This document shows, piece after piece, positions 23,247 to 35,642 of a DNA stretch of 64,000 nucleotides. The notes under the pieces were generated by a model, which had not been told where the DNA came from, ran no database searches, and saw only the letters and a program-made list of their open reading frames with translations. Each line of letters starts with the position of its first letter. The first letter of the stretch is position 1. The stretch lies in the NCBI GenBank assembly GCA_026261815.1, contig JAMPIT010000059.1, forward strand, positions 17,656,001 to 17,720,000, in the 5' to 3' direction. The stretch is from Monarcha castaneiventris obscurior (lineage: Eukaryota > Chordata > Aves > Passeriformes > Monarchidae). The translations under genes were made by a program, and so were the position numbers.

Positions 23247-26189
23247 TTTCAGAAAAAAAATTCACATTTTTGTGGCAGCACTTTGTACATAGGGTGCCAC
23301 AATATAACTAAGTGATTCTGCAATTTTCTTGTGTTGCTTATGCTTTTTAATAATGCAAGCCATTAAAATATCGAGAATGATACATCTTTTTGCGTTTAAA
23401 TAAAGAAAAAAACTAAGTTGAGTGGTGCAAGACTTTGGACTTTTCATGACCAGAATGATGTTCCACAATGTGACACTTCATCATGCTCAAAAGAGCTGTC
23501 CCAAAATTACAGTAAGCATGATTTCCACCCACTGTGTTTTCAGAGAAGAGGAATCTTAAAATGTACTTTAAAGATGTTTATTTTGAATAAGGTTTTTGAA
23601 TATGAGATTGGTGGGCAGCAATATGAAAATAGATGGATAGAAAGGATGGATAAAAATGGATGGGATGCAAATTCTACATTTTCCAATGAATATATAATAT
23701 TTTTCATTGATGGGATGGATTAAATTAAGTCATTGCAGAATTACTTTTTATGCTTCTTGAAAAGAGAACATTTAATAATTAATTACTAATACTTCTAATG
23801 TATGGATTTTTCCTCTTGTCCCTCACCAACTTTTTCTACTGGTCGTATTATTTCTAATGTAGCAAAGATTTCTCATTGTCATGTTTATAGAGCCAGGCAA
23901 CTATACTGTCTTTGACAGCATGAGTGAGAGCTGATTGTTCCTAACCACCTCGCCTTTATAATTTTAAAAACTGACTTGAAACTATTCTATCCTTCTCAAG
24001 ATTCTTTAAAACATTCTGGTAATTAGTAGGCAAATCCTAAATCCTCTTCTGAAAATCAGGCTCTTCCAGAGATATCTCAAAAATAGACTTTCCAGAAACA
24101 AAAGAACCCCAAACCACTTCTCATTTTTGAAAATGTAGGCTGCAACTCATGGGAAATAGCATTAAAAGAAGCTATTCATACACAGTCTATAAAATCAATG
24201 TGCAAAAAATGGAAAATGTTGCACTGGTCAAGAATAAAAAAGTTGTAATACATGAAAGAGTTAAATTTCCTTTCTGTACCCCACAGTGTGAGATGGTTTC
24301 TTACCTTTATCTCAAGGCCATCTGACACAGCTGTTTTGTACTTGGACTTTGAGAAAAGGATGAGATGAATGCAGGAGGTGGCAGTCTGACAAAGAACAGA
24401 CATACTTCCGATGCCTTGAACATGACTCATACCATGCTTCTATCTTAGAAGACACAAAGGCTTGCAAGTGAAAAATATTTCTTTTAATATATTTATATGG
24501 ACAATCCTAAGGTGTCTTAACATCCAGTTATTTTTACAGTTATTTCCATAAAATAAAATGCTTTATTCTCAAAAGAATTTTGCCCTAGTCCAAGCCTGAA
24601 TTTAGTCTGCATTTTCGGGTTTTCTAAAGTGTGCACTTGAATGGAATTGGCATTCTAAAACATATCTTAGTCATACTGTGACTTTTCTGCCATGAAAGCA
24701 TAGTAGGCAAACACGAGAAGAAAGGGAGCTAATTAGACATTATATATATTAGCTTGCAAACTAATAAAAAGCATTATTTATAACCTAAAAAAATATGACA
24801 TTTAAAATATTTGGGTATATTAGGAATGAAACTCAGAGGAATTTGAAGTTTAGAGTATTTGCATATAACTAATGCCACATCTGTTTATGGTGTCACTGTC
24901 ATTTATGCTGCAGTTTTTTCCACTGTTCATATCTATTTCATACATGTTTAAAAACTAGGGACTGAGAAACCTCTCCTTAAGACCAAAACATGTAATTAAG
25001 ACTTTGGCATGGAAGAAAGACACAAATACCCACATTGCTACTCCCAAATGCATTTTTTTAAGAGCATAGAAATGTTCACATGCTGTTCAGCTACTACCAG
25101 TATAGTATCCCTTGCAGAAACTAAGGAAAACAAAAAACACAGGAGAGGATGTTGGTAACAATTGGTACAGTCTTCTATCAACATTTCATGCTGCTTCTCT
25201 GCAAAGCCAGCAGAAGAAACTGTTTCTTGATCATTTTACTATCCTGAGGCAAAAGGAAGACAATCTCAAGATTGTAAGAAATTACTCATTACTCTTCCTT
25301 ATAGAATTCAACTGCCCTTTCCAGGTACCAGCAGAGAGATGATCAGGACAATGTTTCTCAGAGAGAATTCTAGCTCTTGGGTCTGCTCAAATAATCTATC
25401 AAAAGGCAAAACTGAAATCAGAAGATGGAGAAGAGTTTATTAGGATAGACACAAAATTTTATGCAATTACTCAGAGGTCCAATAAAATGTCAGAAAATCA
25501 TTTTTCAGGTGTGATCTATACTAATCTACCCCTCTTCCAGTTCTTCTCCTCAGTTAGCTCTGAAGTAGCCATTCTCTCTCCCCCTATTTTAATTTTGCAT
25601 TTGTCCATTTTGTAAGATTCTAGATACGCAAATAATGCACAGTATATAGGACCCATACTTTCAGTTTAAATATCAAATCTGGATTTTATTAACACCTCCA
25701 TTAGTGTTGACATTAAATTTTAGTTAACAGGCAAAGCCAGCTCTTTGTTTTTTAAAAACAAACAACGGTGCTTTATCTATCAGGTAGACGCATCTTGTTC
25801 CAAGTACATACTGATAAAAAGTACAAATACATTCATTATTGCTAACACAAGGAAAACTTAATTATCCTGCTTTACTCTAATTCCTTTCCCATTCCTTTTA
25901 TATTATTAAAACACATACAATTCAAGGCATAGGAATGACTTTACACCTTTATAACAATGAATCTTTAAGACAGTAGTTGTAAGTTTCTTTGGATTTCAAT
26001 AAAAGGAGATGGACATTTTATATTAGTTAGCTTCATCTTTAGATCATAGTCCCACAGAATTAAGCATAATAAGAATTGTCCAGCCTAGGGTGTAGGATTG
26101 TTTTTGTTTCCAAAAGTAAAAAGTGACACAAGGACACAGACACTCTAAACACAGAGTAATAATACACCTGCATATTTAAACGGAATCTC
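23247..26189. other. AT-rich sequence, no recognised gene
   Basis: I see no exon, RNA gene or clear transposon. Open frames do not exceed about 101 codons and look like chance. Several AATAAA or ATTAAA hexamers occur, as expected in AT-rich DNA. Confidence 0.4.
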
Positions 26190-26425
26190 AAAACCACGGA
26201 ACTCTGAAGCTGGAAGGGGCCTCTGGAGATCTTTCAGTCCAAGTCCTTCCTCAAAGGAGGTCCAACTACAGCAAGTTGTGCTGTGTCCAATCTGACCTCA
26301 GTAACTACATGCATGGAGATTCCACGAACACTCTAGCTCCCTGTTCTGGTGTTTGACCACCCTCAGAGGGGACGACTTTTCCAATATTTCCAATTGGAAT
26401 TTCTCATGTTGCAACACATCTTTTT
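26190..26425 (-). repeat. CR1 LINE 3' end, minus strand
   Basis: The + strand reads 'ggaactctgaagctggaagg' and continues with the reverse-complemented CR1 UTR (group around 'cagtccaagtccttcctc'), truncated upstream. It is more diverged than the copies at 4190 and 9821. Confidence 0.75.
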
Positions 26426-26506
26426 ACTTCAACCCAGTTTTTTAACCAGGCCTGTTAAAAGCTTATCTATGAAGTGTCTAAACATAGCAATATAGGACAA
26501 CAATGG

Positions 26507-26968
26507 TGTCCTGGCTGCAGCCAGGACAAGGTTAATTTTTGCAGTAGCAAGGAAGGGGCATGGCTAGGACTTGGAAGTTATTCTGTACCACCTCATACAA
26601 TTTCTGGGGGAAGGGGAAAGGAACTCTCTCCTGGGAGGAAGGGGTTCTGGTCCAGTGGAGGATATGCGGCAAAGGAAGCCATCCAGTATTGCCTGTTGTT
26701 GCAGGGTCTCTGTCTGAATGGCTCTTTCTTGTACCCTTTGTCATTTGTATTGTTGCTGTTACTGCTTGTTTTCGTATCTCACTGCTGTTTCCAGTAAATT
26801 GTTCCCATGTCAACCCATGATCTTTGCCTTTTGTACTTAAAATTATCCTGTCCAGCCCCTTACAGGGAGGAGGGGAAGGAGACATCTGGGGAGTGAGACA
26901 GCAGTGCATAGTTTGGAGAGTCTTGATGGGGGCATTGAATTGGGGAGTACCATTCCTAAATCATGACA
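26507..26968 (+). repeat. Solo LTR, plus strand
   Basis: It begins TGTCCTGGCTGCAGCCAGGACA and ends CCTAAATCATGACA. The first 22 bases form an internal palindrome. 'TTAATTTTTGCAGTAGC' near the start is shared with the minus reading of the LTR at 22622. No matching target duplication is evident (AATGG versus GGTGC), so it may have lost one through recombination or decay. Confidence 0.7.
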
Positions 26969-29900
26969 GGTGCAGAAGGAAGCATCATACTTCATGGCAA
27001 GATGGATAGCTTTCTTTTTTTTTTTTTTAAAGTGATTTGCATTTCATTAGTCTTCAAAGTTCTTCAGGGTTGATCCCATACTACTATGGAGCTTTTTTCA
27101 CATATACACAGAACAGTGTTTTCACTGATTTTAAATTGTTAATAAGTACATTATAAAAAGATTTAATTGATCTTTTACGGAGTACAGGAGATGCTTCTGT
27201 ATTTGCAATGCTTAATCATAGCCAGATGAGAGCCAGGAAATAATATTAAAAGTGAATAACAAGCAAAACCATTACCCTTTATAAGAAAAATTGAGAGATT
27301 TCCTAGCATGACTAAACATACTCAAGCACTGTATTCATTCAGTGTATTTATGCAAATAAAGTAATATTTATCTGCTATCATATTTCTATTGCCAATCAAA
27401 ACAAGAAGAAATATTAAAGGGAAGCATGGATAATCACTGATAAGAAATTATATAATAATAAGGAACTAATTATCACTTTTCAGATTTGAGTTTACAGCTT
27501 CACATACTGACATAATATTGATAATTATTCAGAGGAACTGTACTCCATTTCATGAGGTCTGTAGCCTTATTATATTTTGTGGTAAAGATTCTGTCTGGAA
27601 TAGGGATTTTGACTTTTAAAAGTGTTTGTAAATGCTAATAGTTTCATGGACATGCCTTTTTGTGCATGTATTTTTCATCATGAAAAGGATTTTTCTGAAA
27701 ATGAGACTTCAAAGACTTCCTTACAACTTAGCCAGACTCGAGGTTCATGGAAGCATGTTCTTCCGAAAAATTCCTTTACCACACGTGAGGATAGTTCTAA
27801 GCCTTTTATTCTGTGTTTCCTCAAAGGAAGACACATTGAATTGACAGTATAAACCAATACACATTCATAAAATACCTACATAACACAGCATGAATAAATA
27901 GGTGGGCTAACAGTAAAATGCCTATCTTCCCTATAGCAATAAAAACTTAGCAACTAGTAAACATCCTCCTTTCTCAAGTGTCCTACTTGAAAGTCTCACA
28001 GAGATTAAACTAGCCTATCTCTTCTGAAGCACCCAACACTTAGCACAGGTACACTTCTGCCTATTGGATTGAATTTGTAAAGACTAGAGGAACAATTAGA
28101 TTTTAAGGAGTCTGACAGATGAGCTCCTGTGAAGGGTATATAGGCTATTTGCTTTAATAACAAGAGTTGTTAATCTTTAGCTTTCAGAGGACAAGGGGTT
28201 TTTTTACAGATTTTGGGTATCATATTTTATTGTCTCTTGAATTTGATATAGTATGTTTCAGTTGACCCAGCAAAACAGCTTGAAAGCTCTGCCCAGAAGT
28301 AAGTGCCTGGACCTGAATTACATGGTCCCATTTAGAGGGTCCTCTTTACAAAAAGCATTGCTAACTGCATTAATTGTGAAGAAAGGGTCATTTTGCTTCA
28401 TTTTAGAGACAGCTTAGCACATGCCATTTGTAATGCCCTCAAATTAACTCTTAATACAGCAAAAATTTTGCAGGAATATTCATAGAAGCAATGATTCATA
28501 ATTATGGCACTTGTTTTTATAGAGTCACTTTTCAGAAAGAAATTGTACTTTATACTGTTAAAGAGAACTCAAGAACTATGATCTACTAATTAAGCCAGGG
28601 CAAGAATCTGTCATTTGTATTTATACCCTGTTTGAACTTAGCCAAATCACTTACAGTCTGTCCTTCAGAGTATTCACTTTGAAAACGTATAACAATTCCT
28701 AGCTGTTCTACAAAGGTTTTGTAAACTTTAATTCATATTTGTAAAGCAGTTTTGATGTCATGACAAAAGAAGTCACTGTAATAATTGTAAAAGTGCAAAA
28801 TAATTTTAGCTAAAATACACATACTTTCACAGGACGTACCTTCATAAAAAGTAATCTTGATTAAATGAATAGTAACCATTGACATTTAATAAATCAGCAA
28901 TTGTATATAAATATTTATGACAAAAAATGTACCAGCAAAGAGAAATCTTTGAAGCTGTCGCTCTATTTCTCTGCAGAGAACACCCAAACAAGCTTTAAAT
29001 CAACTGTAAAGCCCAGGTTTTCACTTGGCGAGTTTATTTAAAGGGGCTTAGGCTTTTTTTAATACCCTGAGGTAAGTGTACAAGAGAAACCCAACAACGC
29101 ACTCAAGAAATTAAACAAGAAACTTCTACTGGTAAGCTTTAGAAGATCAGGAACTTGGCAAAATTTAAAGCAAACATTCCATCAAAATAAAGCAATTCAC
29201 AAAGCATTGATTTGGAAAACTAACCCATGAATCATTAAATTACCCAGATGTCAAGAAGACGAAATCAGGAGAAGAAAAGAGAAGGAGAGGAAAAAAAAAA
29301 AAGAGAAAAGTAAGATATAGCTGCCATCCTTGGAATCACCATAGTCTCAGCTGCCATGAAATCCAAGGACAATAGTGATGCGACCATATGCATCTTTGTG
29401 CAATGGTTTTTATCTGTTCTGGCCTCCTCTGGCCTCACCCCTGGGTGAGGCTTGCAGTCTGATAGCCACTCTGGGGCTAGACTGGGGCTCCAGAGGCAGG
29501 ATGTGGGGAATTGCTTCTGGTGTGCCAGTGACTGACAGCTGGACTAGACGGCTCCAAAGGGGGCAGGCTGTGGGGCACTGCACTGCCCCACTTTCATAGA
29601 ACTTTCCCTGACCTCTCTCACACAAACACTTTGGTTGTTTTGAGCCAGTAACCACTTTTCTCAGTCTCTCAACAAATAATTAACATGATAGAATATGTAC
29701 CTTAGTAAAATGACACTTGTCTTTGGGGGGAGAAAAGAAACAGAATTGATTAAGTATTTTCAAGTACAGCCCTTTTAATATAACTGCATACTTTGCAGTC
29801 GTATTAACTAAAATTTAAATTAGCTGGACTGGAGCAAATCATGTAAGAAAAGACAGTTTTTAGCATAAAATCAGTCAATTTAATGAATGGTATCCAGATA

Positions 29901-30597
29901 ATTCAGTATTATTCTTTTTATTCCTTCTTAACCTTGTTATCTTTTCTAAGGGTAAAATATGCTGAACTTTCTCAAACCAGCTACTCAATTTCAGAAGATC
30001 CTAAGATTTTCTTTTGGCAGTCATTATAAGTTAGGCTGCCAACAGTAAAACCTAAATAAGCTCAGGAATTCTAAAGGCATTATCAGATGTCAGGCATTCT
30101 GTACTTAATTGAGCTCAAATCCTTATAATATTTGGACCACCAATGTATCCCAAACAGTAAAATATATCCCAATATTTAATTAATCCTGGATTTACTTAAG
30201 CAGATCCACTACACATGAAAAAAAAAAAAAAGAAAAGAAAAAGAGTAATTTGACTACTGTGGGTTCAAAAGTATTTGATTCATTAGAATTTTTTTCTTAA
30301 CATGGTCTTTAACTCAAGCTTAAATAATATTACAGACTGCCTTTTATTCTGAAACCCAAAAGAACCTGTGCCTTCTGTCTCAGATTCAGTAGAATTTTAT
30401 CTTCAAAGATTTTCCAAATGACAAACTTGTTGCAGGGTTAATGACACATCCTCAAACAATTACAAAAGAGAAGCAACTTCTGCCACAGAAAAGAGGTGTT
30501 AAGATGATGAGGAGACAGGCTGAGACACTTCTACGGTAAGAGTGAAAGAAAGAATACTTGTGGAGAATCAAGGATAAGCATGTTTTTTCTCAAACTT
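26969..30597. other. AT-rich sequence with one GC-rich block at about 29370-29650
   Basis: Mostly featureless. The block at 29370-29650 is GC-richer and contains the palindrome CTCACCCCTGGGTGAG. It may be a fragment of an unrecognised LTR. I see no gene. Confidence 0.4.
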
Positions 30598-30601
30598 TTT
30601 G

Positions 30602-31055
30602 TGACTGGAAGAGACAGTCCTGCGGAGGTGGGGCAGCACTGTTCTGAGACAGCTTCTTTTCCCACCTTGAGACTCACGCTCAGTCATCCCCCCTTGTCCC
30701 TCCCTGACTCACTTCCTGAAGGGCTCTAAAGGGCTGGCTGTATATGCATGAATGAAATGGTGTGAAAAGTGTACTTTACCAGGTTAACTATAAAAGGAGG
30801 TGGATTAGTCCCCCCCCGCTCTCTTTTTCCTCTCTTTTTCTTTGTTTCGCTACCCCAGTTCTGGAATATCCGTGCAGCAGGACTAATGCAAGATCTAAAG
30901 ACTGGGGATCTTTCTTCCCTTTCTCCCTTTTCTGCCTTTATTCCCTTGCTTTGTCTGGGCAAAGTGCAGCCCTGTACTCTGTATTGAGGTTTGTTGTGAG
31001 GATCTGGGGCTTGCTGAAGTGTGTTGTGATAATTAAGGGCTTGTTAGCCAGCACA
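30602..31055 (+). repeat. Probable solo LTR, plus strand
   Basis: A 454-bp segment begins TGACTGGAAG and ends CCAGCACA, flanked by TTTG (30598-30601 and 31056-31059). It holds a strong TATA box, TATAAAA at 30789-30795, preceded by a GC-richer region and followed by a pyrimidine-rich stretch. No AATAAA is visible. A 4-bp duplication would fit ERV1-type elements. The boundaries are inferred. Confidence 0.5.
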
Positions 31056-31059
31056 TTTG

Positions 31060-32729
31060 TGACTAAATAGGGTGCTAGCTGCCGGAGTTAAGACAATTGT
31101 AAAATGAAGCATAAGAACTCCCTGACACAGGACTGGTGTCTCTGTTCAGCCTGACAGGAATTTATAAGGAACATCATGCTCCCTACTGGTTGTTCATGAA
31201 GAAATTCAGCAGCACTGACCAAGGAAAAGAGAATTGTTTTTTTACATCTATCCATTTGTAATTGAGTTTGGGCTTCTAATGTCATCTAACCACTTCTGAC
31301 AACCTGCCAAAATGGAGATGGCAAGGTCTTAAAATAAATTGCTACGGAAATCATCCTTCATCTACTCAGTTCAATGCCATAGCAACTTTTAACATATATT
31401 TTTATACTCCTGTTATCTTTAGGTTTTCCTAAACAGCTGAGATAGCCTTAATCATTTCATTAAACAAATAAATAAACCGAATAAATAATAAGCTGAATAA
31501 ATAAGCCGAAGACAACAAAAACCAGCTTTTTCAAACCACAAATAGATATGGAATAGAAGGCTACAGACAAGCCACTCTCTATGACTCCTAATATTGTCTC
31601 TGTGTATTAAGAGTGGACAAAATACCTAGGAATCCTATTATTCACCTTACAACAGAAGACAGTTATTCATGTTACATCTACCATAGGCAATCCAAATAAA
31701 AGAAGTCCTGGCTGGAGCACTGTGTTTGAAATTACTGCACAGTAATCAAGTAATTGCAGTGTGTAGCACAGAGGCAATCTCCAGATGCAACTCTTAGCAG
31801 TAAACATCTCAAAATTCTCTCAGTCAGAGTCCAGTCCAAAGCAGGGCTGATTATTTTTGTTTGTTCTCCTTGTTGTTCACTGATAAAGGAAATGCATCTG
31901 TTTTCATCCCTGACTTTGATACTGTTGCTCATTCAGTACTACCACACTGCAGGAAACTACAAAGATGAGCATAAACACCTTCCACTGATTTGGATTACTC
32001 TTCTCAGGCTGGATAAATTTTGCATTAAGCAAAAATGTTTCTTTCAGTACAGAATTCTTATTTAAAGAAGCTTTTTTACACTTTATATCATGGTTTTTGA
32101 AGCTGAAATATTTTTCTTCTGCCTTTGTATCATATGAGAGATTGATTGTAGTTGCTACTCCCCACTCCATATCTACTCTTTGATTGAAGATTTTTAATTT
32201 GCCAACTTACTCATACACAGAGTCGCACTTTCAAGATGCTAGAAAAGTAAGTCAGAGTACAGGACACATGCTATAATCCAGAACTTAAAATCATGATCCC
32301 CAAAGATACCTGTAGTTAGCTTGTCTTCCTGAAATTTTGCTTAATTCAAACTTTTGTAATAGAAATAAGCTTTTCTATTTATAGCTTCTAAAATAAATAT
32401 TAATGAAAAATGTAAAAGATTAAGGTGAGCTATCCAATCAACTATGAACACTACCTAACTAAAAATTACACTAGGGACTTATCATCCTTCATGCTTCTCA
32501 GTTTCTATTCACAACTAGCTGTTATGGCCTTTTTTCCCCTCAAATTCTGTCATTCTCTCCTAGGTATTCCCGAAGTGTTTTTTAACTCAAGCAAGAGAGC
32601 AAGGCCTTTCACAGACAAATCAAAGATATCTTCCATGTCTATTCATTTACTGCATAAATTGTAGCATGCAGTGTACCTTTCAACTGAATCTTTCAATTTA
32701 TTTTCACCTGTATTTTCAGCATGTGAAAC
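31060..32729. other. AT-rich sequence, no recognised gene
   Basis: Contains an A/T-rich repeat of 'aataaat' words at about 31465-31505. Nothing else is supportable. Confidence 0.4.
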
Positions 32730-33120
32730 ACAGTGAGTGGGGCTGGAGAAGGTACAGAAGGCCAATTAAAACATTGAAAGGGACAAGGCAGCTGCCTTAC
32801 AGGGGGACCCTGAAAAGGTTCATACTTTTCAATCTGTGAATGAGAAGGCTGAGGGGAGATGGAGGCTAATGAAGTCCTGAGAGCAAAGGAAAAAGAGCAG
32901 AACTATTAGCAAATCTCAAAACTACTAAGAAATTGTTTTAAAACAGGTAAGTTTTTCTTAAAGCAGTGAGTAACTTTGGATTAGCATCTGGTTGCACAGG
33001 AAACAGTAGAAGCAAATAATACTATGAGGTTTAAAAAATACAAGACAAGTTCAGGCAAAATGGGTCCATTAAAATGTAAACAGAACAGGCAACACTTGTG
33101 GACCCTGGGGTGCAGGAGGG
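32730..33120 (+). repeat. Ancient CR1-like LINE 3' region
   Basis: Strongly decayed, but blocks follow the order of an old amniote CR1 3' end: 'gagaaggctgaggggagatg', 'gaggctaatgaagtcctgag', a Lys/Ala-type coding remnant, then 'gaggtttaaaaaatacaaga' and 'caggcaaaatgggtccatta'. The high divergence suggests an insertion far older than the other CR1 copies. Confidence 0.55.
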
Positions 33121-34594
33121 AAAATGCTGAGCTGTTCATGTGGTTTAAACCAAATGAGAATCAAAGTCATGTATTGATTTATTAATGATAGATAATTAAC
33201 CAACAATCACTGAACAGTCAATCACAACAACAGACAAACCACAACACTGTATACCTACAAAATGCATTTACATTCCTTACATCAGAAACTGAGACTAGAC
33301 AGAAATTTCTATTTCTCCTTAGCAGAAGAGGCAATTAATTAAAGAAAATTCACAGCTGAATGTTCTAACTAGATTCTTTACATTTTCTGTATTGAGGAAG
33401 CTGCACTGTCATAAGTAGTTTTTCATCCTGGCATACCAAAAGTGCATATTGAAGTTATCCAGACATCCACTTGGAAAGAGCAGTAATGTTTTGAATTCTA
33501 TCTGAGGTTGGGCATTCAGCTTTTTTACAAGGACGCATATTTAAAAATGTAAGTCATGAACAGTTAAGATATATTTAATTAAAATTATCTCAAAAAAGAA
33601 CTTTAAATGGACAGTTTTATCTTAGAAAGTCTAAACAATTAAAGGCATTAAAAAGGTAAAACACTTATAAATGCTAACTGAAACTGCTTATCTTCAGGTT
33701 GCAGCAAAAATATATGCGAGACCTAATGCATAGGACATGAAATAAAAAGTTCCACAACTTCAAAGATATTGATCCTGTCTTCTTCTGAAATGCACTATTT
33801 CTTTGTCACTCTGATTATATAAAAAATTAATTAGGAATTTGCAGCACTAGCTACTTTGTTTTATTCACAATATTAAAACACAATATTTAAACACAATATG
33901 AAAAGACATAAAATTGTTACAGCTAAGGTACCCCAAAACAAGGGATAAAAATATATCAAAATTAGCCTTCGACCATGGAAAAAGTCTAGAAAATGCAAAA
34001 GAAAATACTAATTAGAAAAATCTGATAAACTGAAAAAGCAATTGTGTTATGGTGTGATGAATGTGAGAACTCACAGAAAACAGTGAGTCTTTGATTTCAA
34101 ATCTATTAAAATCAATGGCACTGCTGCAAATGAAATCAATGCTTACATGGCATGTTTATGTACAGAAATAACCTAGGTGTAAAAAAGCATCTAAATTCCT
34201 AACTCATGTATAAGGCTTCCAATCTGATTTCATTTCTGTGACTGAAAACTGCTATAAGAAAATCACAGAAAGAATACAAATTCCAGTTTGCACTTTCACA
34301 TTTTTAATGAGTAAGATTTATTAAGTAACTATTATTATTATTTAATTTTTACACTAAAAGAGACCATTAGCTTGAAGAAAAGATGTGTAAATTGCAAACT
34401 TGCTCTTCCCAAGCCTTCCCAGCTCTGCTACAGATTATAGCCTATTAGAAAGACCTATCAGTCTTGCAACTCTTCATGTTTTAGCCACTTACAAATAATA
34501 AAATTCTGCAAAATTGCATTTGTCTCTTGATACTTTATTATTCTGATGCCTTAGGTTTTAATTTTAATATTTTGAAATTCTGTACTGCTTAGAC
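33121..34594. other. AT-rich sequence, no recognised gene
   Basis: No exon or repeat family is recognised. Long A/T-rich runs dominate. Confidence 0.4.
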
Positions 34595-34975
34595 TGAGGA
34601 ACTCTGAAGTTCCTCGTAGCCTGTAATTCCCGCTCTCTCGTACTAGGTAGACATAACAAAGCCTCTCCAGGCTTTGCCTTCAAGGACAGCCAGGCTGTTC
34701 TATGCCCAAAATGTGTAAATCAAAGACTCTCAGGGGGGAGCAAGCTGAGGGGAATTACATCATTAACTGGGGCTTTAATTGGAGAATTAACCCTGATATG
34801 CAAACGAACCAAACCTATAAAAGCGTGAAGAACTCGTGACCTGTCGCCCATCTTGGGGTCCATTTTTTGTGGAAGCAGCCTCTGGCTCCCCCAGGGTGTA
34901 CCTTGAAGGCCCTTCAAATAAATACCTATCTTTATTCCCTTACTCTGGTCTAGTCTCTGTTTCTAGATGGCTGGA
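34595..34975 (+). repeat. Probable solo LTR, plus strand
   Basis: The region has LTR architecture: a start near TGAGGAACTCTG, TATAAAA at 34816-34822, AATAAA at 34917-34922 about 100 bp later, then a T/C-rich U5-like tail. The downstream boundary is uncertain because another LTR-like repeat on the opposite strand begins within about 50 bp. Confidence 0.6.
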
Positions 34976-35016
34976 GAAGGCATCAATTCTTTCGGCCAAC
35001 TCCACTCTCCCCTCCA

Positions 35017-35642
35017 CTATCGCTATCCCGGGGTCCGTGGGCTCCACGCCAGAGAGGGAGGTGTTGCAATCTTCCAAGAGCGCCTCGTTAGGGAAGCTGC
35101 TCAGCAGGATCAGCCACACACTCACACAGGTGTGCACGCACAAATGCACAGACAGCTTAGTAACATGGGTCAACAGCAAAGAGGCAGGAAGGGTCTTCGC
35201 ACAGATTTCCACAGGAGCAGTTTACTGCTTCTACACTGTGAAGGGTTCTAAGGCAAAGACCCAGAACAGTGGAGAACAGAGATTTAACTACGGGAGTGGA
35301 GAGAGCATCAGAGACCAATGATCTGAGGGCAGGGGGGCAGTACAAAGGCAGGACTAAGGAATGGGAACCAATGGGGAAGCTCTGAGGGAGTGGCGAGAGG
35401 CAAAGACCAATGGGGGAACCTGGAGTGGAGAACTTTCTATGGCATGGAATATATGAGGTATCAAGGGGGTGGGGTGGCCAGCGGCCAACCAGGAATGAAG
35501 AACTGGGGTAGATTACCATAACAGAACAAAGCATTCTGGGAGAGGTGTCTCATCTCACCCTAACCTGACAGAAGTCTGTGGTACTAGGGACTGTCTTACC
35601 CAAGAATTTTCATTGTTCCTAAGACCCTAGGCTAATGGGCTG
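35017..35642 (-). repeat. LTR-like repeat, minus strand (copy A)
   Basis: It aligns by eye along its full length with 49050-49655: shared blocks include 'gcaaagaggcaggaagggtc', 'gtggagaactttct', 'ggccaaccagg' and 'aaagcattctggg'. Read on the minus strand it has CCAAT-type motifs (ATTGGT repeats), a T-rich U3 and a CTGTGTG-rich tail, as in a long avian LTR. The ends are approximate. Confidence 0.65.
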
